From assembly GCA_014654065.1 (NCBI GenBank), contig JACWDM010000003.1, forward strand, positions 124,001-188,000: a stretch of 64,000 nt of DNA, written 5' to 3'. A program made the translations under genes and the position numbers. Source of the DNA: Pelagibacterales bacterium SAG-MED15. GTDB lineage: Bacteria; Pseudomonadota; Alphaproteobacteria; Pelagibacterales; Pelagibacteraceae. Of this stretch, positions 8,291-18,992 are shown piece by piece (the first letter of the stretch is position 1; the number at the start of each line of letters is the position of its first letter). The notes below the pieces were generated by a model. That model saw only the letters and a list, made by a program, of their open reading frames with translations, did not search any database and was not told the DNA's origin.

Positions 8291-10869
8291 TAGATTAAAT
8301 TATCATCGATTTTTATTGCAGAAACAACTTTTTCGTCGCCTGAAAGTTTGATTATTCTAACACCCTGAGTATTACGTCCAGCTATTCTTATCTCCTTAAC
8401 TGCTACCCTTATTACTCTTCCTTTATTAGTTGATATTAATATTTCATCTCCTTCGTTTATAGGAAATGATGAAGAAACATTTCCATTTCTCTGTGAGTTA
8501 ACAATACCAATTATTCCTTTACCACCTCTATTTGTTACTCTAAAATCGTAATGCGAGGTTCTCTTACCATAGCCATTTTCTGTAATTGAAAGTATATACT
8601 TTTCTTTAGCCTTTTTTTCAGAATCATCATCTTTACTTTTCTTATTAGATTTACCACTGCTGGTATGATCGATAATAGATAATGATACTATGTCATCATT
8701 ATCTGATAAATTTAGACCTTTGATGCCTTTGGATGAACGGCCTTTGAAAATTCTTAATTTTTTTGATTCAAATCTGATGCATTTACCAAGCCGAGTACTT
8801 AATATAATATCTTGATCGTCCCTGCATATTTTAACACCAATAATTTTATCATTACTATCAAGCTTCATTGCAATTTTTCCTGATGTATTTATAGAAGAGA
8901 AATCTTCAAGACTATTTTTTCTAATTTTTCCTTTGCTAGTAGCAAATACAATATGCATGTCTTTTAATTCTGTTTTTTCTTCAGGAAATGGCATTATTGA
9001 GCTTATAGATTGATGATTTTTTAGAGGTAGGATATTAAACAGTGATTTTCCTTTAGATGAAGACGTTCCTTCTGGTATTTTCCAGGCTTTAATTTTATAA
9101 ACAAGTCCTTCTGTAGAAAAAAATAAGACAGATGTATGAGTATTAACTGAAAGAGTTTGAACAACTGAATCTTCGTTTCTTGTTTTAATACCCGCTTTAC
9201 CTTTTCCTCCTCTTTTCTGTTGCTTAACCAAGCTTAAAGAGCCTCTCTTAATATAACCTTGTAATGTAACAGTAATTAGCACTGACTCCTTTTGAATAGT
9301 TTCTTCAATATCATAATTCAATACCGCATCTATAATTTTAGTACGTCTAGGTACAGCAAATCTTTCTTTTATACTTTTTAATTCATTGCTAATAACACTC
9401 ATTAATTCTTTTTTTGAATTTATAATTTTTTTAAATTGAGCAATCAAATCTGAAAGTTTTTTAATTTCAACTTCAATTTCATTGATACCTAAAGCTGTTA
9501 ACTTTTGTAACCTAAGTTCTAAAATTGCATTAATTTGAACGTCAGTTAAATTATATTGTCCTTTAGAATTTTTTGCTTCAATCATTTTTATAAATTTTAA
9601 TGATTTATTTATTTTCCATTTTGTTTTAGATAATTCTTTTTTTGCATCATCTGGTGTTTTAGACGATCTAATAATTTTAATAACTTTGTCTAAATTTTCA
9701 ACAGAAACCGATAAACCAATTAATATATGTGCTCTATCCTCAGCTTTCTTAAGATCAAATTTTGTTTTTTTAATTACTACATCTTCTCTAAATTTTAAAA
9801 AATGATCAATAAAATCTTTAAGATTACAATTTTTTGGTTTTTGATCAACAATAGCCAGTGTGTTAAATCCAAAAGAACTTTCAATTGAAGTATATTTATA
9901 TAATTGTCTCTTAACAGTTTCTGGTTCAACACCTCTTCTTAAATCTATTGCTACACGTATACCTTCTCTATTTGATTCATCTCTAATATCACTTATACCT
10001 TCAATTTTTTTTTCTCTAACTAGCTCAACTATCCTTTCATTCATTGTAGATTTATTTACTTGATATGGTATTGAGGTTATTACAATTCTTTCTTTTCCAT
10101 TCTTTCTTTGCTCTATTTTAATTTCACCTCTTATTTTAAAGGAACCTCTACCACTCTTATATCCCTCCTTAATAATATTTTTACCTATAATTGTTCCACC
10201 AGTTGGAAAATCTGGTCCAGGGATGTGTTTCATTAATTCGTTAATTTTAATATCTCTATTATTAATTAGTGCTAGAGTTCCATCTATCACTTCACCTAAA
10301 TTATGAGGTGGAATACTTGTGGCCATACCAACAGCAATACCACCTGCTCCATTTACCAATAAATTTGGGTATTGAGCTGGTAATACAACAGGTTCATGTT
10401 CGGTTTCGTCATAATTACTTTTGAAAGTAACTGTATTTTTATCAATATCATCTATTAAAAATTGTGAAATCTTTGCAAGTTTTGTCTCCGTATATCTCAT
10501 TGCAGCTGGTGGGTCTCCATCTATAGATCCAAAATTTCCCTGCCCATCAATTAAAGGTAGACTCATAGAAAAATCTTGAACCATTCTTACTAAAGCATCA
10601 TACACAGCTTGATCACCGTGAGGATGGTATTTACCTATAACATCACCAACAATTCTTGCAGATTTTCTAAATTGTTTCGTCCAATCAAAACCACCTTTAT
10701 GCATTGCAAAAATAATTCTTCTATGGACTGGTTTAAGTCCATCCCTAATATCAGGCAATGCTCTGCTAACAATTACGCTCATAGCGTATGATAGATAAGA
10801 TGAGCTCATCTCATCATACATTGCTATGGGTTTAATATTATTATTTTTTATTTTTTCTATATCTGGCAT
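8290..10869 (-). CDS. gyrA: DNA gyrase subunit A
   Basis: Breakage-reunion subunit of gyrase. 859 aa. The active-site tyrosine is Y126 in AAMRYTETK. The C-terminal domain carries a GyrA box QKRGGKG (family QRRGGKG), which separates it from topoisomerase IV ParC. A lysine/aspartate-rich insert ([18 protein letters not shown]) interrupts a loop between C-terminal blades. The quinolone-determining stretch reads [11 protein letters not shown]: the position equal to E. coli Ser83 is Gln87, confirmed by codon CAA, while the Asp87 equivalent (D91) is kept. It follows ssb by 5 bp and precedes coaD with overlapping stop/start. Confidence 0.97.
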   Translation of the reverse strand: MPDIEKIKNNNIKPIAMYDEMSSSYLSYAMSVIVSRALPDIRDGLKPVHRRIIFAMHKGGFDWTKQFRKSARIVGDVIGKYHPHGDQAVYDALVRMVQDFSMSLPLIDGQGNFGSIDGDPPAAMRYTETKLAKISQFLIDDIDKNTVTFKSNYDETEHEPVVLPAQYPNLLVNGAGGIAVGMATSIPPHNLGEVIDGTLALINNRDIKINELMKHIPGPDFPTGGTIIGKNIIKEGYKSGRGSFKIRGEIKIEQRKNGKERIVITSIPYQVNKSTMNERIVELVREKKIEGISDIRDESNREGIRVAIDLRRGVEPETVKRQLYKYTSIESSFGFNTLAIVDQKPKNCNLKDFIDHFLKFREDVVIKKTKFDLKKAEDRAHILIGLSVSVENLDKVIKIIRSSKTPDDAKKELSKTKWKINKSLKFIKMIEAKNSKGQYNLTDVQINAILELRLQKLTALGINEIEVEIKKLSDLIAQFKKIINSKKELMSVISNELKSIKERFAVPRRTKIIDAVLNYDIEETIQKESVLITVTLQGYIKRGSLSLVKQQKRGGKGKAGIKTRNEDSVVQTLSVNTHTSVLFFSTEGLVYKIKAWKIPEGTSSSKGKSLFNILPLKNHQSISSIMPFPEEKTELKDMHIVFATSKGKIRKNSLEDFSSINTSGKIAMKLDSNDKIIGVKICRDDQDIILSTRLGKCIRFESKKLRIFKGRSSKGIKGLNLSDNDDIVSLSIIDHTSSGKSNKKSKDDDSEKKAKEKYILSITENGYGKRTSHYDFRVTNRGGKGIIGIVNSQRNGNVSSSFPINEGDEILISTNKGRVIRVAVKEIRIAGRNTQGVRIIKLSGDEKVVSAIKIDDNLI

Positions 10870-10874
10870 AAAAA

Positions 10875-11324
10875 CTAAAATGGAATTTCATCATCCAAAT
10901 CGTTTTGTGATGCTTGGGAAGTGTTTTCTATAGATTGAGTACTGTCTTGGTTTGATAAAGATGAACTATTTCCACCACCTAACATTGTTAGAGAGGAATT
11001 ATATCCTTGTATGACAACCTCAGTTGAATATTTATCCTGTCCAGATTTTTCATCTTTCCATTTTCTAGTTGATATTTGACCCTCAACATAAATTTGTGCA
11101 CCCTTCTTTAAATACTGCTTAACAACATTTACTAAACCTTCATTAAATACAACTATACGGTGCCATTCAGTTTTTTCTTTCTTTTCACCTGTATTTTTAT
11201 CTTTCCAGGATTGACTAGTTGCCAAACTTAATCTAGCTACACTTTTACCATTGACCATTTCCTTTATTTCGGGATCTGCGCCTAAACGACCAATTAATAG
11301 TACTTTATTTAAACTTCCAGCCAT
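10875..11324 (-). CDS. ssb: Single-stranded DNA-binding protein
   Basis: Homotetrameric SSB for replication and repair. 149 aa: an OB-fold over about residues 1-110 ([34 protein letters not shown]), a Ser/Gln/Asn-rich linker, and the acidic interaction tip DDEIPF. Divergent from uvrA across a 91-bp gap; the ssb/uvrA divergent pair is common in proteobacteria. First gene of the ssb-gyrA-coaD-ppi-tgt run. Confidence 0.97.
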   Translation of the reverse strand: MAGSLNKVLLIGRLGADPEIKEMVNGKSVARLSLATSQSWKDKNTGEKKEKTEWHRIVVFNEGLVNVVKQYLKKGAQIYVEGQISTRKWKDEKSGQDKYSTEVVIQGYNSSLTMLGGGNSSSLSNQDSTQSIENTSQASQNDLDDEIPF

Positions 11325-11336
11325 AATATTTTAAAG

Positions 11337-11368
11337 ATGATATAAATACATTTATATATTTATATCAT
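11337..11368. promoter_or_regulatory. 12-bp-arm inverted repeat in the ssb-uvrA intergenic region
   Basis: Perfect inverted repeat: ATGATATAAATA at 11337-11348, spacer CATTTATA, TATTTATATCAT at 11357-11368. It sits 13 bp upstream of the ssb ATG and 48 bp upstream of uvrA, the right place to be an operator or a pair of back-to-back -10 elements. I see neither an alphaproteobacterial LexA box (GTTC-N7-GTTC) nor an E. coli-type one in this gap. All-A/T arms make chance symmetry more likely, so function is inference. Confidence 0.4.
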
Positions 11369-11415
11369 ATAACAACACTGAATATTAATTTTATTTATTT
11401 AAAGCAACAAAAAAT

Positions 11416-14292
11416 ATGCTTAAAAACATAGTTATTAAAGGGGCAAAAGAACATAATTTAAAAAATATATCTGTAACGATACCAAAGGAAAAGTTTGTTG
11501 TGATTACAGGTCTTTCCGGGTCAGGAAAATCATCTTTAGCTTTTGATACAATTTATGCAGAGGGTCAAAGAAGATATGTTGAAAGTTTATCAGCATATGC
11601 ACGTCAATTTTTAGATAAAATGAAAAAACCTAATGTTGATTTGATTGAAGGACTCAGTCCTGCTATTTCGATAGAACAAAAAAATACATCAAAAAATCCA
11701 AGATCAACGGTTGCAACTGTAACTGAAATATATGATTACATGAGAGTATTATATGCAAGAGCGGGCACACCCTACTCTCCTTTTACAGGTAAAAAAATTG
11801 AGTCTCAAACAATAACTCAGATGGTCGATATAATTAAGCAAATACCTAAAAAATCAACAATCTATATTTATGCACCAGTTGTTAGAGGACGTAAGGGAGA
11901 ATATAAAAAAGATATACAGGGTTATAAAAGGAGAGGTTTTAGAAAAATTAAGGTTGATGGAAAACTATATAACATTGACGATGTACCTGAGTTAAATAAA
12001 AAATTAAAGCATGATATTCATGTTCTTGTAGATAGAATTGTATTAAATAATTCATTGGGAAATAGATTAGCCGAATCTTTAGAAACAGCTTTAAACTTGT
12101 CAAACGGTCTTGTCTTTGTTGAATATGAAAATGAAACATTGCCTGCAAAATATAGAAAAATAGAAAGAAAAATTTTTTCATCCAAATTTGCCTGCCCAGA
12201 GAGTGGATTTACTATAGAAGAAATAGAACCAAGATTATTTTCTTTCAATAGCCCGTATGGCGCTTGCGAAGAGTGTGAGGGTATTGGAATAAAACTTAAT
12301 GTAGATCCAAATTTGGTTATACCAAATGTTAGAAAAACTATTGCTGATGGTGCAATTGAACCATGGTCAAAATCGTCTAGTTTATATTATGCTCAGACAC
12401 TCTCTTCATTATCAAAACATTATGGTTTCTCCTTAAATGATAAATGGGAAAAAATACCCAAAAAAATAAAAGATATAATTTTATATGGATCAGATAACGA
12501 AGAAATTAAATTTAGTTATGATGATGGCTATGAAAAATATTCACACAAGAAAACATTTGAAGGTGTAATCAACAATTTAGAGCGAAGATATCTTGAGACT
12601 GATAGTGATTGGAAAAGAGAGGAAATTTCTCAATATCAGTCGGATTCAAAATGTGAAGTTTGTAAGGGTCATAGACTAAAAGAAGAGGCCTTATGTGTAA
12701 AAATTAATGATTTACATATAAGTGAAGTTACTCAAATGTCTATAACAGATGCCGAAAAATGGTTTAAAAATCTAGAAAATAATCTAAGTCAAAGAGAACT
12801 AAAAATTGCTGAACACATACTAAAAGAAATAAATGAAAGATTAAATTTTTTATTAAATGTAGGCTTGGATTATCTAACTTTATCAAGAGAGTCTGGAACC
12901 TTATCAGGTGGTGAAGCTCAAAGAATAAGGCTTGCCTCACAAATTGGTTCTGGTTTAACTGGCGTTTTATATGTTTTGGATGAACCATCCATTGGATTGC
13001 ATCAAAAGGATAATGTAAAACTTATTAATGCATTAAAAAGATTAAGGGATCTAGGTAACACAGTTATTGTTGTAGAGCATGATACAGAAACAATGGAAAG
13101 TGCTGATCACATTATTGATTTAGGACCAGAAGCTGGTAACAACGGTGGTGAAGTAATAGCACAAGGTTCTTTTTCAGATATTATTAAAAACGATTTAAGC
13201 ATTACTGGAAAATATCTATCGAATAAAAAATTTATACCAATACCAAAAATGAGAAAGCTTGCAAAAAATGGAAGATTTTTGCAGCTTGGTGGAGCCACAG
13301 GTAACAATTTAAAAAATGTAAACTTAAAAATACCTTTTGGATGTTTTACTTGTATCACTGGTGTGTCAGGTAGTGGTAAATCAACATTAGTACTACAAAC
13401 GCTTTACAATGCTTTAAACTTAAGTCTCAATAATAATAAATCTAGAAAAATTCCAATGCCATTTAAAACTTTTAAAGGTGTTGAGCTTGTAGATAAAATC
13501 ATAAATATAGATCAGTCGCCTATTGGTAGAACCCCAAGATCTAATCCAGCAACATACACTGGAGCATTTGGTCCAATAAGGGATTGGTTTACTAGTTTGC
13601 CAGAGTCTAAAAGTAGAGGATATAAGCCAGGTAGATTTTCATTTAATGTTAGAGGGGGAAGATGTGAGGCATGCGAAGGAGATGGTGTGATTACTTATGA
13701 AATGCATTTTTTACCGGATGTTTATATTACATGTGATGAATGTAAAGGGAGTAGGTATAACAGAGAAACGTTAGAGATTAAATTTAAGGACAAAAGTATT
13801 GCAGATGTTTTAAATATGACTGTTGACGAAGGTTGTGATTATTTCGAAAACATACCTAATATAAGATCTAAACTACTAACTTTAAAGAAGGTGGGATTGG
13901 GTTATATAAAAATTGGACAACAAGCGACTACATTATCTGGTGGAGAGGCTCAAAGGATTAAATTAGCTAAAGAATTATCACGAAGATCTACAGGTAGAAC
14001 CATATATATATTAGATGAACCAACAACTGGGTTACATCAGCATGATATTAAAAAACTATTAGAAATATTGCATACTTTTGTAGCCACAGGGAACACGGTT
14101 GTTGTTATTGAGCACAATCTTGATGTAATTAAAACCGCTGATCATATAATTGACATGGGCCCTGATGGAGGTATAAACGGAGGCAACATTATAGCTGAAG
14201 GAAAACCTGAGGAAGTAATTAAAATTAAAGGTAGTTATACGGGTAGATTCCTTAAAGATTTGCTTGAAAATAAAATCAAAAAAATTGCTTAA
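11416..14292 (+). CDS. uvrA: Excinuclease ABC subunit A
   Basis: Damage-recognition ATPase of nucleotide excision repair. 958 aa with two ABC modules: Walker [10 protein letters not shown] near residue 31, signature [12 protein letters not shown] near 495, second Walker [10 protein letters not shown] near 650 and second signature [12 protein letters not shown] near 840. Zinc modules are seen at CEACEGDG...CDECKGS and CEVCKGH. The first zinc module reads CPES...CEEC, with Ser for the second Cys; I recall the same CPxS form in other alphaproteobacterial UvrA, so I do not read it as damage. Divergent from ssb. Confidence 0.97.
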   Translation: MLKNIVIKGAKEHNLKNISVTIPKEKFVVITGLSGSGKSSLAFDTIYAEGQRRYVESLSAYARQFLDKMKKPNVDLIEGLSPAISIEQKNTSKNPRSTVATVTEIYDYMRVLYARAGTPYSPFTGKKIESQTITQMVDIIKQIPKKSTIYIYAPVVRGRKGEYKKDIQGYKRRGFRKIKVDGKLYNIDDVPELNKKLKHDIHVLVDRIVLNNSLGNRLAESLETALNLSNGLVFVEYENETLPAKYRKIERKIFSSKFACPESGFTIEEIEPRLFSFNSPYGACEECEGIGIKLNVDPNLVIPNVRKTIADGAIEPWSKSSSLYYAQTLSSLSKHYGFSLNDKWEKIPKKIKDIILYGSDNEEIKFSYDDGYEKYSHKKTFEGVINNLERRYLETDSDWKREEISQYQSDSKCEVCKGHRLKEEALCVKINDLHISEVTQMSITDAEKWFKNLENNLSQRELKIAEHILKEINERLNFLLNVGLDYLTLSRESGTLSGGEAQRIRLASQIGSGLTGVLYVLDEPSIGLHQKDNVKLINALKRLRDLGNTVIVVEHDTETMESADHIIDLGPEAGNNGGEVIAQGSFSDIIKNDLSITGKYLSNKKFIPIPKMRKLAKNGRFLQLGGATGNNLKNVNLKIPFGCFTCITGVSGSGKSTLVLQTLYNALNLSLNNNKSRKIPMPFKTFKGVELVDKIINIDQSPIGRTPRSNPATYTGAFGPIRDWFTSLPESKSRGYKPGRFSFNVRGGRCEACEGDGVITYEMHFLPDVYITCDECKGSRYNRETLEIKFKDKSIADVLNMTVDEGCDYFENIPNIRSKLLTLKKVGLGYIKIGQQATTLSGGEAQRIKLAKELSRRSTGRTIYILDEPTTGLHQHDIKKLLEILHTFVATGNTVVVIEHNLDVIKTADHIIDMGPDGGINGGNIIAEGKPEEVIKIKGSYTGRFLKDLLENKIKKIA

Positions 14293-14322
14293 TTATTAAT
14301 AAAACTATATTATTATACAAAT

Positions 14323-14925
14323 ATGAACAAAATACTTTCATCACTACCAAAAACGATACACACTTCATTGGCTATTTCTATTCTACTTTTCTTGGGTCTT
14401 TTTTTTAACAATGAAGGATTTGATATTGATAGAATATTTTGGAGCTGGTTACTAAGGTATATCCATGTTGTTGTAGCAATTATGTGGATTGGTTTGTTAT
14501 GGTATTTTAATTTTGTTCAAATACCTAATATGCCTAAAATACCAGATGAACAGAAACCAGCGATTGGTAAGGTTATAGCACCTTCGGCACTTTTTTATTT
14601 TAGATGGGCCGCTTTAGCAACTGTCATATCTGGGTTAGTTTTAGCTTGGTTAAATGGATATGTACATGATGCAATGACATTAGGTATAGCCTCAGGTGGA
14701 GGTAAAAATACAGCTATTGGTATTGGCATGTGGCTTGGGTTAATTATGGCTTTTAATGTATGGTTTGTAATATGGCCCAATCAAAAAAGAGCACTTGGCA
14801 TAGTTGAATGTGATGCCGAGGTTAAAGCAAAATCAGCTAAAACCGCTATGTTATTTTCAAGAACAAACACACTGCTGTCTTTACCGATGTTGCTAACTAT
14901 GGTTGCTGCTCAAAATTTATATTAA
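14323..14925 (+). CDS. PuuD-like (urate oxidase N-terminal family) membrane protein
   Basis: 200-aa integral membrane protein matching the N-terminal membrane region of bacterial PuuD-type urate hydroxylase: LLRYIHVVVAIMWIGLLWYFNFVQ, the FYFRWAALATVISGL helix and GMWLGLIMAFNVWFVIWPNQ with a conserved Trp-Pro. Full PuuD proteins end in a cytochrome c domain that passes electrons on; no CxxCH is present here, so only the membrane part exists. No purine-degradation gene lies nearby. A role in urate oxidation is therefore doubtful and a haem-linked membrane function is only a guess. It follows uvrA by 30 bp and overlaps the convergent secF end by 4 bp. Confidence 0.75.
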   Translation: MNKILSSLPKTIHTSLAISILLFLGLFFNNEGFDIDRIFWSWLLRYIHVVVAIMWIGLLWYFNFVQIPNMPKIPDEQKPAIGKVIAPSALFYFRWAALATVISGLVLAWLNGYVHDAMTLGIASGGGKNTAIGIGMWLGLIMAFNVWFVIWPNQKRALGIVECDAEVKAKSAKTAMLFSRTNTLLSLPMLLTMVAAQNLY

Positions 14926-15812
14926 TCCTCGTCTTTAACAATCGTTTTATAAGAAACCCTCAGATAAACCAAAACAGGGTTAGCTATAAAAATAGATGAA
15001 TAGGTTCCTAAGACAACACCTAATATCATTGCAAAAGCGAAACCTTTAAGTATTTCGCCTCCAAAAAAGAATATCGAAAATAAAGCTAAAAGTGTTGTAA
15101 GAGATGTAATTATAGTTCTAGATAAAGTTTCATTAATAGATAAATTTGATAACTCAAAAATTTTAATATCTAAATGTTTCTTTAAGTTTTCTCTTACTCT
15201 ATCAAAAATAACAACTGTATCATTCATGGAATATCCAACAATTGTTAGAATGGCTGCTACTATAGAAAGATTTACCTCTAAACTAAATAATGAAAATATA
15301 CCCATAGTTATAAGCACATCATGAAATAAAGCTAATATTGCACCAATACTAAACTGCCATTCAAATCTTATCCAAATATAAAACAACATAGCACCAAGCG
15401 ATGCAGCAATTGCTATTAATCCACCTTTAAGTAACTCATTACTAACCTTAGGTCCGACATTTTCAACCCTTCTAATTTCATAACCAGTGCCTAAATAAGC
15501 ATCAAGTTTTTTTTTGATATTTTGGATTAAACTTTTATTGTCGCCTTTTTTTTCAAATTTTATTAAAAAATCTTTATCGTTGCCAAAGTTTTTAATAGCA
15601 ACATCCCCTAAATTCATTTTTGAAAAAGAATTTCTTAAGGAAGAGATATTTATTTGTTTATCTATAGCTCTTAACTCAATTAAAGTTCCACCTTTAAAAT
15701 CAATACCTAGATTTAAGCCTTTAATACCAAGCAGTAATAATGAGATTATAACTAGGACTGCTGAAATAGCTGTAAAAGGTTTATAAAATTTATTAAATTT
15801 ATAATGTTTCAT
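14922..15812 (-). CDS. secF: Protein-export membrane protein SecF
   Basis: Proton-driven accessory subunit of the Sec translocon. 296 aa; N-terminal helix, GIDFKGGTLIELRA periplasmic motif, then five C-terminal helices with the RND-type VGYSMNDTVVIFDRVREN motif. SecF follows secD by one base in the order yajC-secD-secF, as in many proteobacteria, and the three are expected to act as one complex at the inner membrane. Confidence 0.97.
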   Translation of the reverse strand: MKHYKFNKFYKPFTAISAVLVIISLLLLGIKGLNLGIDFKGGTLIELRAIDKQINISSLRNSFSKMNLGDVAIKNFGNDKDFLIKFEKKGDNKSLIQNIKKKLDAYLGTGYEIRRVENVGPKVSNELLKGGLIAIAASLGAMLFYIWIRFEWQFSIGAILALFHDVLITMGIFSLFSLEVNLSIVAAILTIVGYSMNDTVVIFDRVRENLKKHLDIKIFELSNLSINETLSRTIITSLTTLLALFSIFFFGGEILKGFAFAMILGVVLGTYSSIFIANPVLVYLRVSYKTIVKDED

Positions 15813-15813
15813 A

Positions 15814-17373
15814 TTACAATTTTATTTGAGTATCTTTGTTTCTAACAACGTATAAAGAGGTTAATAATCTAGCTATAAAATAAACTGAAAAAAGAGTTGT
15901 TAAAATACCCACACCTAAAGTTACCGAAAAGCCTTTTATTGGACCTGAGCCTAAAAAAAACAAAATTATTGCTGCAATAAACGTTGTAACATTTGCATCT
16001 AGTATCGCAGTCTTTGATTTTGTATAACCCGAGTCAAAAGCAACTAATTGATTTTTTTCACTATTTTTTTCCTCTTTTATTCTCTCAAATATTAATACAT
16101 TTGCATCAACTGCCATACCAACTGTCAAAATAATCCCTGCTATACCTGGTAATGTAAGTGTAGCCTCAAATAATGTAAGAATGCCTACCAAAAAAAATAA
16201 ATTAAAGATTAATGCTATGTCGGCTATTAAACCAAAAAACCTATATTTAATTATCATAAAGAGAATGACTAAAGAAAATCCAAATATTAATGCAATAATA
16301 CCTGCTTTAATTGAATCTTCACCCAGTCCTGGGCCCACTGTTCGTTCTTCAATTATATTCATTGGAGCAGGTAATGCACCCGATCTTAATAATAAAGCTA
16401 AATCAGTAGCAGATTGAAATGTGAAGCCTCCAGTGATCTGGCCAGATCCACTAACTATTGCATCACGGACAACTGGTGCACTTATAATCTTTCCATCAAG
16501 AACAATTGCTAGTCTTTTTCCAACTCCTGAGATTGTTGATTTACCAAATCTTTTTGCTCCAACTCTATCTAGTGTAAATGTAACCACAGTTTCATTCGTT
16601 TCCGAATCCATTCTAGGCTGGGCATCTATTAAATTTTCACCACTAATTATAATTCTTTTACTAACATTAGCGGGATTTTCTGAATCATCCTCAAATTCCA
16701 TTAATTCAACTCCAAACTGTTCTTCGGTTGATTTAGAAATAAATCGAAAAGATAAATTTGCGGTTTTACCAAGAAGAGTTTTAACTCTCATTGGATCATC
16801 AAGCCCAGGAAGCTCTACAAGAATTCTATCATTGCCACGCTTTAGTATATTGGGTTCATTAGTTCCCACTTCGTCTATTCTACGCCTTACAATTTCTATA
16901 GCGGCATCTAAAGATGAATTTTTTAACTCTATTATACCGTACTTTGATAAAGTCATTTTAAATTGATTGTCCTTACTATCAACATCAAATTTAAAAGATT
17001 TAAATTTTTCATAGTATGGATTTAACGGTTCTTCGGTGCTTTCTAACAATTCATTAATTAAATCTTTGTCACCTTGCTTTGCTTCAAAAATAATTGATGT
17101 GTCTTCATAAATTTTTAGATTAAAAACATTAATATTTTTTCCTTTAAAATAATTTTTAATAGATGTTATTTTATTTTGTAATTCTCTTGTGATTACTGGC
17201 TGATTATCAATTTCTAAAAGTAGATATGATCCACCTTGAAGATCTAATCCTAAATTGATTTTTTTATCTAGAAAATTATCATCAAATTTAGTTACATTTG
17301 TTAAAGCAAAAAAAGTTAAACATAATGAAACAATGATTACAGAAAATATTCTTAATTTTGAAAAATATAGCAC
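15814..17373 (-). CDS. secD: Protein-export membrane protein SecD
   Basis: Partner of SecF; its large periplasmic domain pulls preproteins out of the translocon. 519 aa with an N-terminal helix, GLDLQGGSYLLLEID motif near residue 41, periplasmic P1 region (VRRRIDEVGTNEPNI), and six C-terminal helices with VGMAVDANVLIFERIKEE. Located between yajC (15 bp) and secF (1 bp). Confidence 0.97.
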   Translation of the reverse strand: MLYFSKLRIFSVIIVSLCLTFFALTNVTKFDDNFLDKKINLGLDLQGGSYLLLEIDNQPVITRELQNKITSIKNYFKGKNINVFNLKIYEDTSIIFEAKQGDKDLINELLESTEEPLNPYYEKFKSFKFDVDSKDNQFKMTLSKYGIIELKNSSLDAAIEIVRRRIDEVGTNEPNILKRGNDRILVELPGLDDPMRVKTLLGKTANLSFRFISKSTEEQFGVELMEFEDDSENPANVSKRIIISGENLIDAQPRMDSETNETVVTFTLDRVGAKRFGKSTISGVGKRLAIVLDGKIISAPVVRDAIVSGSGQITGGFTFQSATDLALLLRSGALPAPMNIIEERTVGPGLGEDSIKAGIIALIFGFSLVILFMIIKYRFFGLIADIALIFNLFFLVGILTLFEATLTLPGIAGIILTVGMAVDANVLIFERIKEEKNSEKNQLVAFDSGYTKSKTAILDANVTTFIAAIILFFLGSGPIKGFSVTLGVGILTTLFSVYFIARLLTSLYVVRNKDTQIKL

Positions 17374-17388
17374 TTTTAAAAAAAAATA

Positions 17389-17679
17389 TTATTTTTTTGG
17401 TTCTTGACCAGCGGTTACTAAACTTTGGATACCCGTAGATTTAATAATTTCAACCTTTACATTATCAGCTATTTCTACTTCAACTTTTTCACCATCGACA
17501 ATTCTATCAATTGTTCCTACTATTCCACCAACTGTTATAACTTTGTCACCTCTTTTTAGGTTCTCGACCATTATCTTGTGTTCTTTAACTTTCTTTTGTT
17601 GAGGTCTTATTAAGAAAAAATAGAATATTACAAATATTAATATTAAAGGTATAAATTGACCTATTCCAGAATTTGACAT
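17389..17679 (-). CDS. yajC: Sec translocase accessory protein YajC
   Basis: 96-aa single-pass membrane protein: helix at about residues 8-22 followed by the family motif FLIRPQQKKVKEHKIMVENL and a small soluble domain (GDKVITVGGIVGTI). Associates with SecDF. An AAGGAGTAAT ribosome site lies directly before the ATG. 53 bp separate it from serS upstream, and 15 bp from secD downstream. Confidence 0.95.
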   Translation of the reverse strand: MSNSGIGQFIPLILIFVIFYFFLIRPQQKKVKEHKIMVENLKRGDKVITVGGIVGTIDRIVDGEKVEVEIADNVKVEIIKSTGIQSLVTAGQEPKK

Positions 17680-17732
17680 TATTACTCCTTAGTTAGAGCA
17701 TTTTTTATACCAAAAGATTTATTAAAACAACT

Positions 17733-18992
17733 CTAATTGTTATGAATTTTTTCCATGTTATTCATATATGGTTTAAGAACATCAGGTACCTTAATTGATC
17801 CATCTGATTGTTGGTAGTTTTCTAAAATGGCTATCATTGTTCTTCCAACAGCCAGTCCACTACCATTTAATGTACCAACAAAGTTTGTTTCATTTTTTGA
17901 ATTTTTGTATCTGGCCTTCATCCTTCTTGCCTGAAAAGAACTACAAGATGAACAGCTTGATATTTCTCTATACTTATTTTCTGAAGGTATCCATACTTCA
18001 ATGTCATAGGTTTTCTCTGCGCTAAAACCCATATCTCCTGTACATAATAACATTTTTCTATAAGGTAATTTTAAAAGATCTAAAATATTAGTTGCACAAT
18101 TCGTCATTCTTTCCAATTCATCGTTACAGTTATTCGGTTCTACAATACTTACAAGTTCAACTTTATAAAACTGGTGTTGCCTAATCATACCTTTTGTATC
18201 CTTACCATAACTACCAGCTTCTTTCCTAAAGCAAGGCGTTGAGGCTACAAAACGAAGAGGTAAATCTTTAACCTGTAAAATTTTATCTTTTACCATGTTG
18301 GTCAATATTACTTCAGCTGTTGGAATAAGAAACTTACGATCATTTTTATCGTCTAAAACTAATTCAAATTGATCATTTTCAAATTTAGGTAACTGACCAG
18401 TTCCATACATAGTATTTTCATTAGCAATCAAAGGGGGTGAGATTTCTAAATAATTATTTTTATTGATATGAGTATCAAGCATAAAATTTGATAAGGCTCT
18501 TTCAAGTAATGCTAATTGGTTTTTTACAAATACAAACCTAGATCCTGTTGTTTTCGTAGCTAAGTCAAAATCAAGCATATTCAGACTATTTCCTAACTCA
18601 AAATGTGGTTTTGGTTTAAAATCAAATTTTTTTATTTCTCCAAATTTTTTTATCTCAACATTTGAATTCTCATCTTTACCAACAGGAACATCGTCCAAGG
18701 GAATATTGGGTAATGATGATAAGATTGTATCTAACTTTATTTTGATTTCTGATTGATCACGACTTAATTTTTCAATTTTTTTTGAAATTTCTTTCGATTT
18801 TTCAAATAAATTTTGATCTTTCGTTTTTGAGATATTTTTTTTTTCTTTTTCTAATAATTCTTTGTCTTGTATAAGTTTCCTGTTTTCTTTATCTAAATTA
18901 CCAATATTAGCTTTTTCAATTTTTATATTTCTTTTTAATAATGATTTTTCAAAATTATCGATATTATCTCTTATATCTTTTATATTATGCAT
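17733..18992 (-). CDS. serS: Seryl-tRNA synthetase
   Basis: Class II synthetase charging tRNA-Ser. 419 aa: N-terminal antiparallel coiled-coil arm (about residues 30-105, rich in Lys/Glu) that grips the tRNA-Ser long variable arm, then motif 2 (FRKEAGSYGKDTKGMIRQHQF) and motif 3 (GSGLAVGRTMIAILENYQ). Overlaps the 3' end of tatC by 8 bp, continuing the scp-tat-serS run. Its tRNA substrate is encoded in this window at 1994-2083. Confidence 0.97.
   Translation of the reverse strand: MHNIKDIRDNIDNFEKSLLKRNIKIEKANIGNLDKENRKLIQDKELLEKEKKNISKTKDQNLFEKSKEISKKIEKLSRDQSEIKIKLDTILSSLPNIPLDDVPVGKDENSNVEIKKFGEIKKFDFKPKPHFELGNSLNMLDFDLATKTTGSRFVFVKNQLALLERALSNFMLDTHINKNNYLEISPPLIANENTMYGTGQLPKFENDQFELVLDDKNDRKFLIPTAEVILTNMVKDKILQVKDLPLRFVASTPCFRKEAGSYGKDTKGMIRQHQFYKVELVSIVEPNNCNDELERMTNCATNILDLLKLPYRKMLLCTGDMGFSAEKTYDIEVWIPSENKYREISSCSSCSSFQARRMKARYKNSKNETNFVGTLNGSGLAVGRTMIAILENYQQSDGSIKVPDVLKPYMNNMEKIHNN

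Noticed and set aside
8600..8660. Lys/Asp-rich insert in the GyrA C-terminal domain
   Set aside because: Low-complexity loop between blades; such inserts are common and the flanking repeats are intact.
12180..12300. UvrA first zinc module lacks one cysteine (CPES)
   Set aside because: I recall this CPxS form as a normal alphaproteobacterial variant; unlike Tgt, it does not stand out.
16421..16966. 181-codon frame antisense to secD
   Set aside because: Antisense shadow of a strongly conserved gene, with no ribosome site or recognisable domain.
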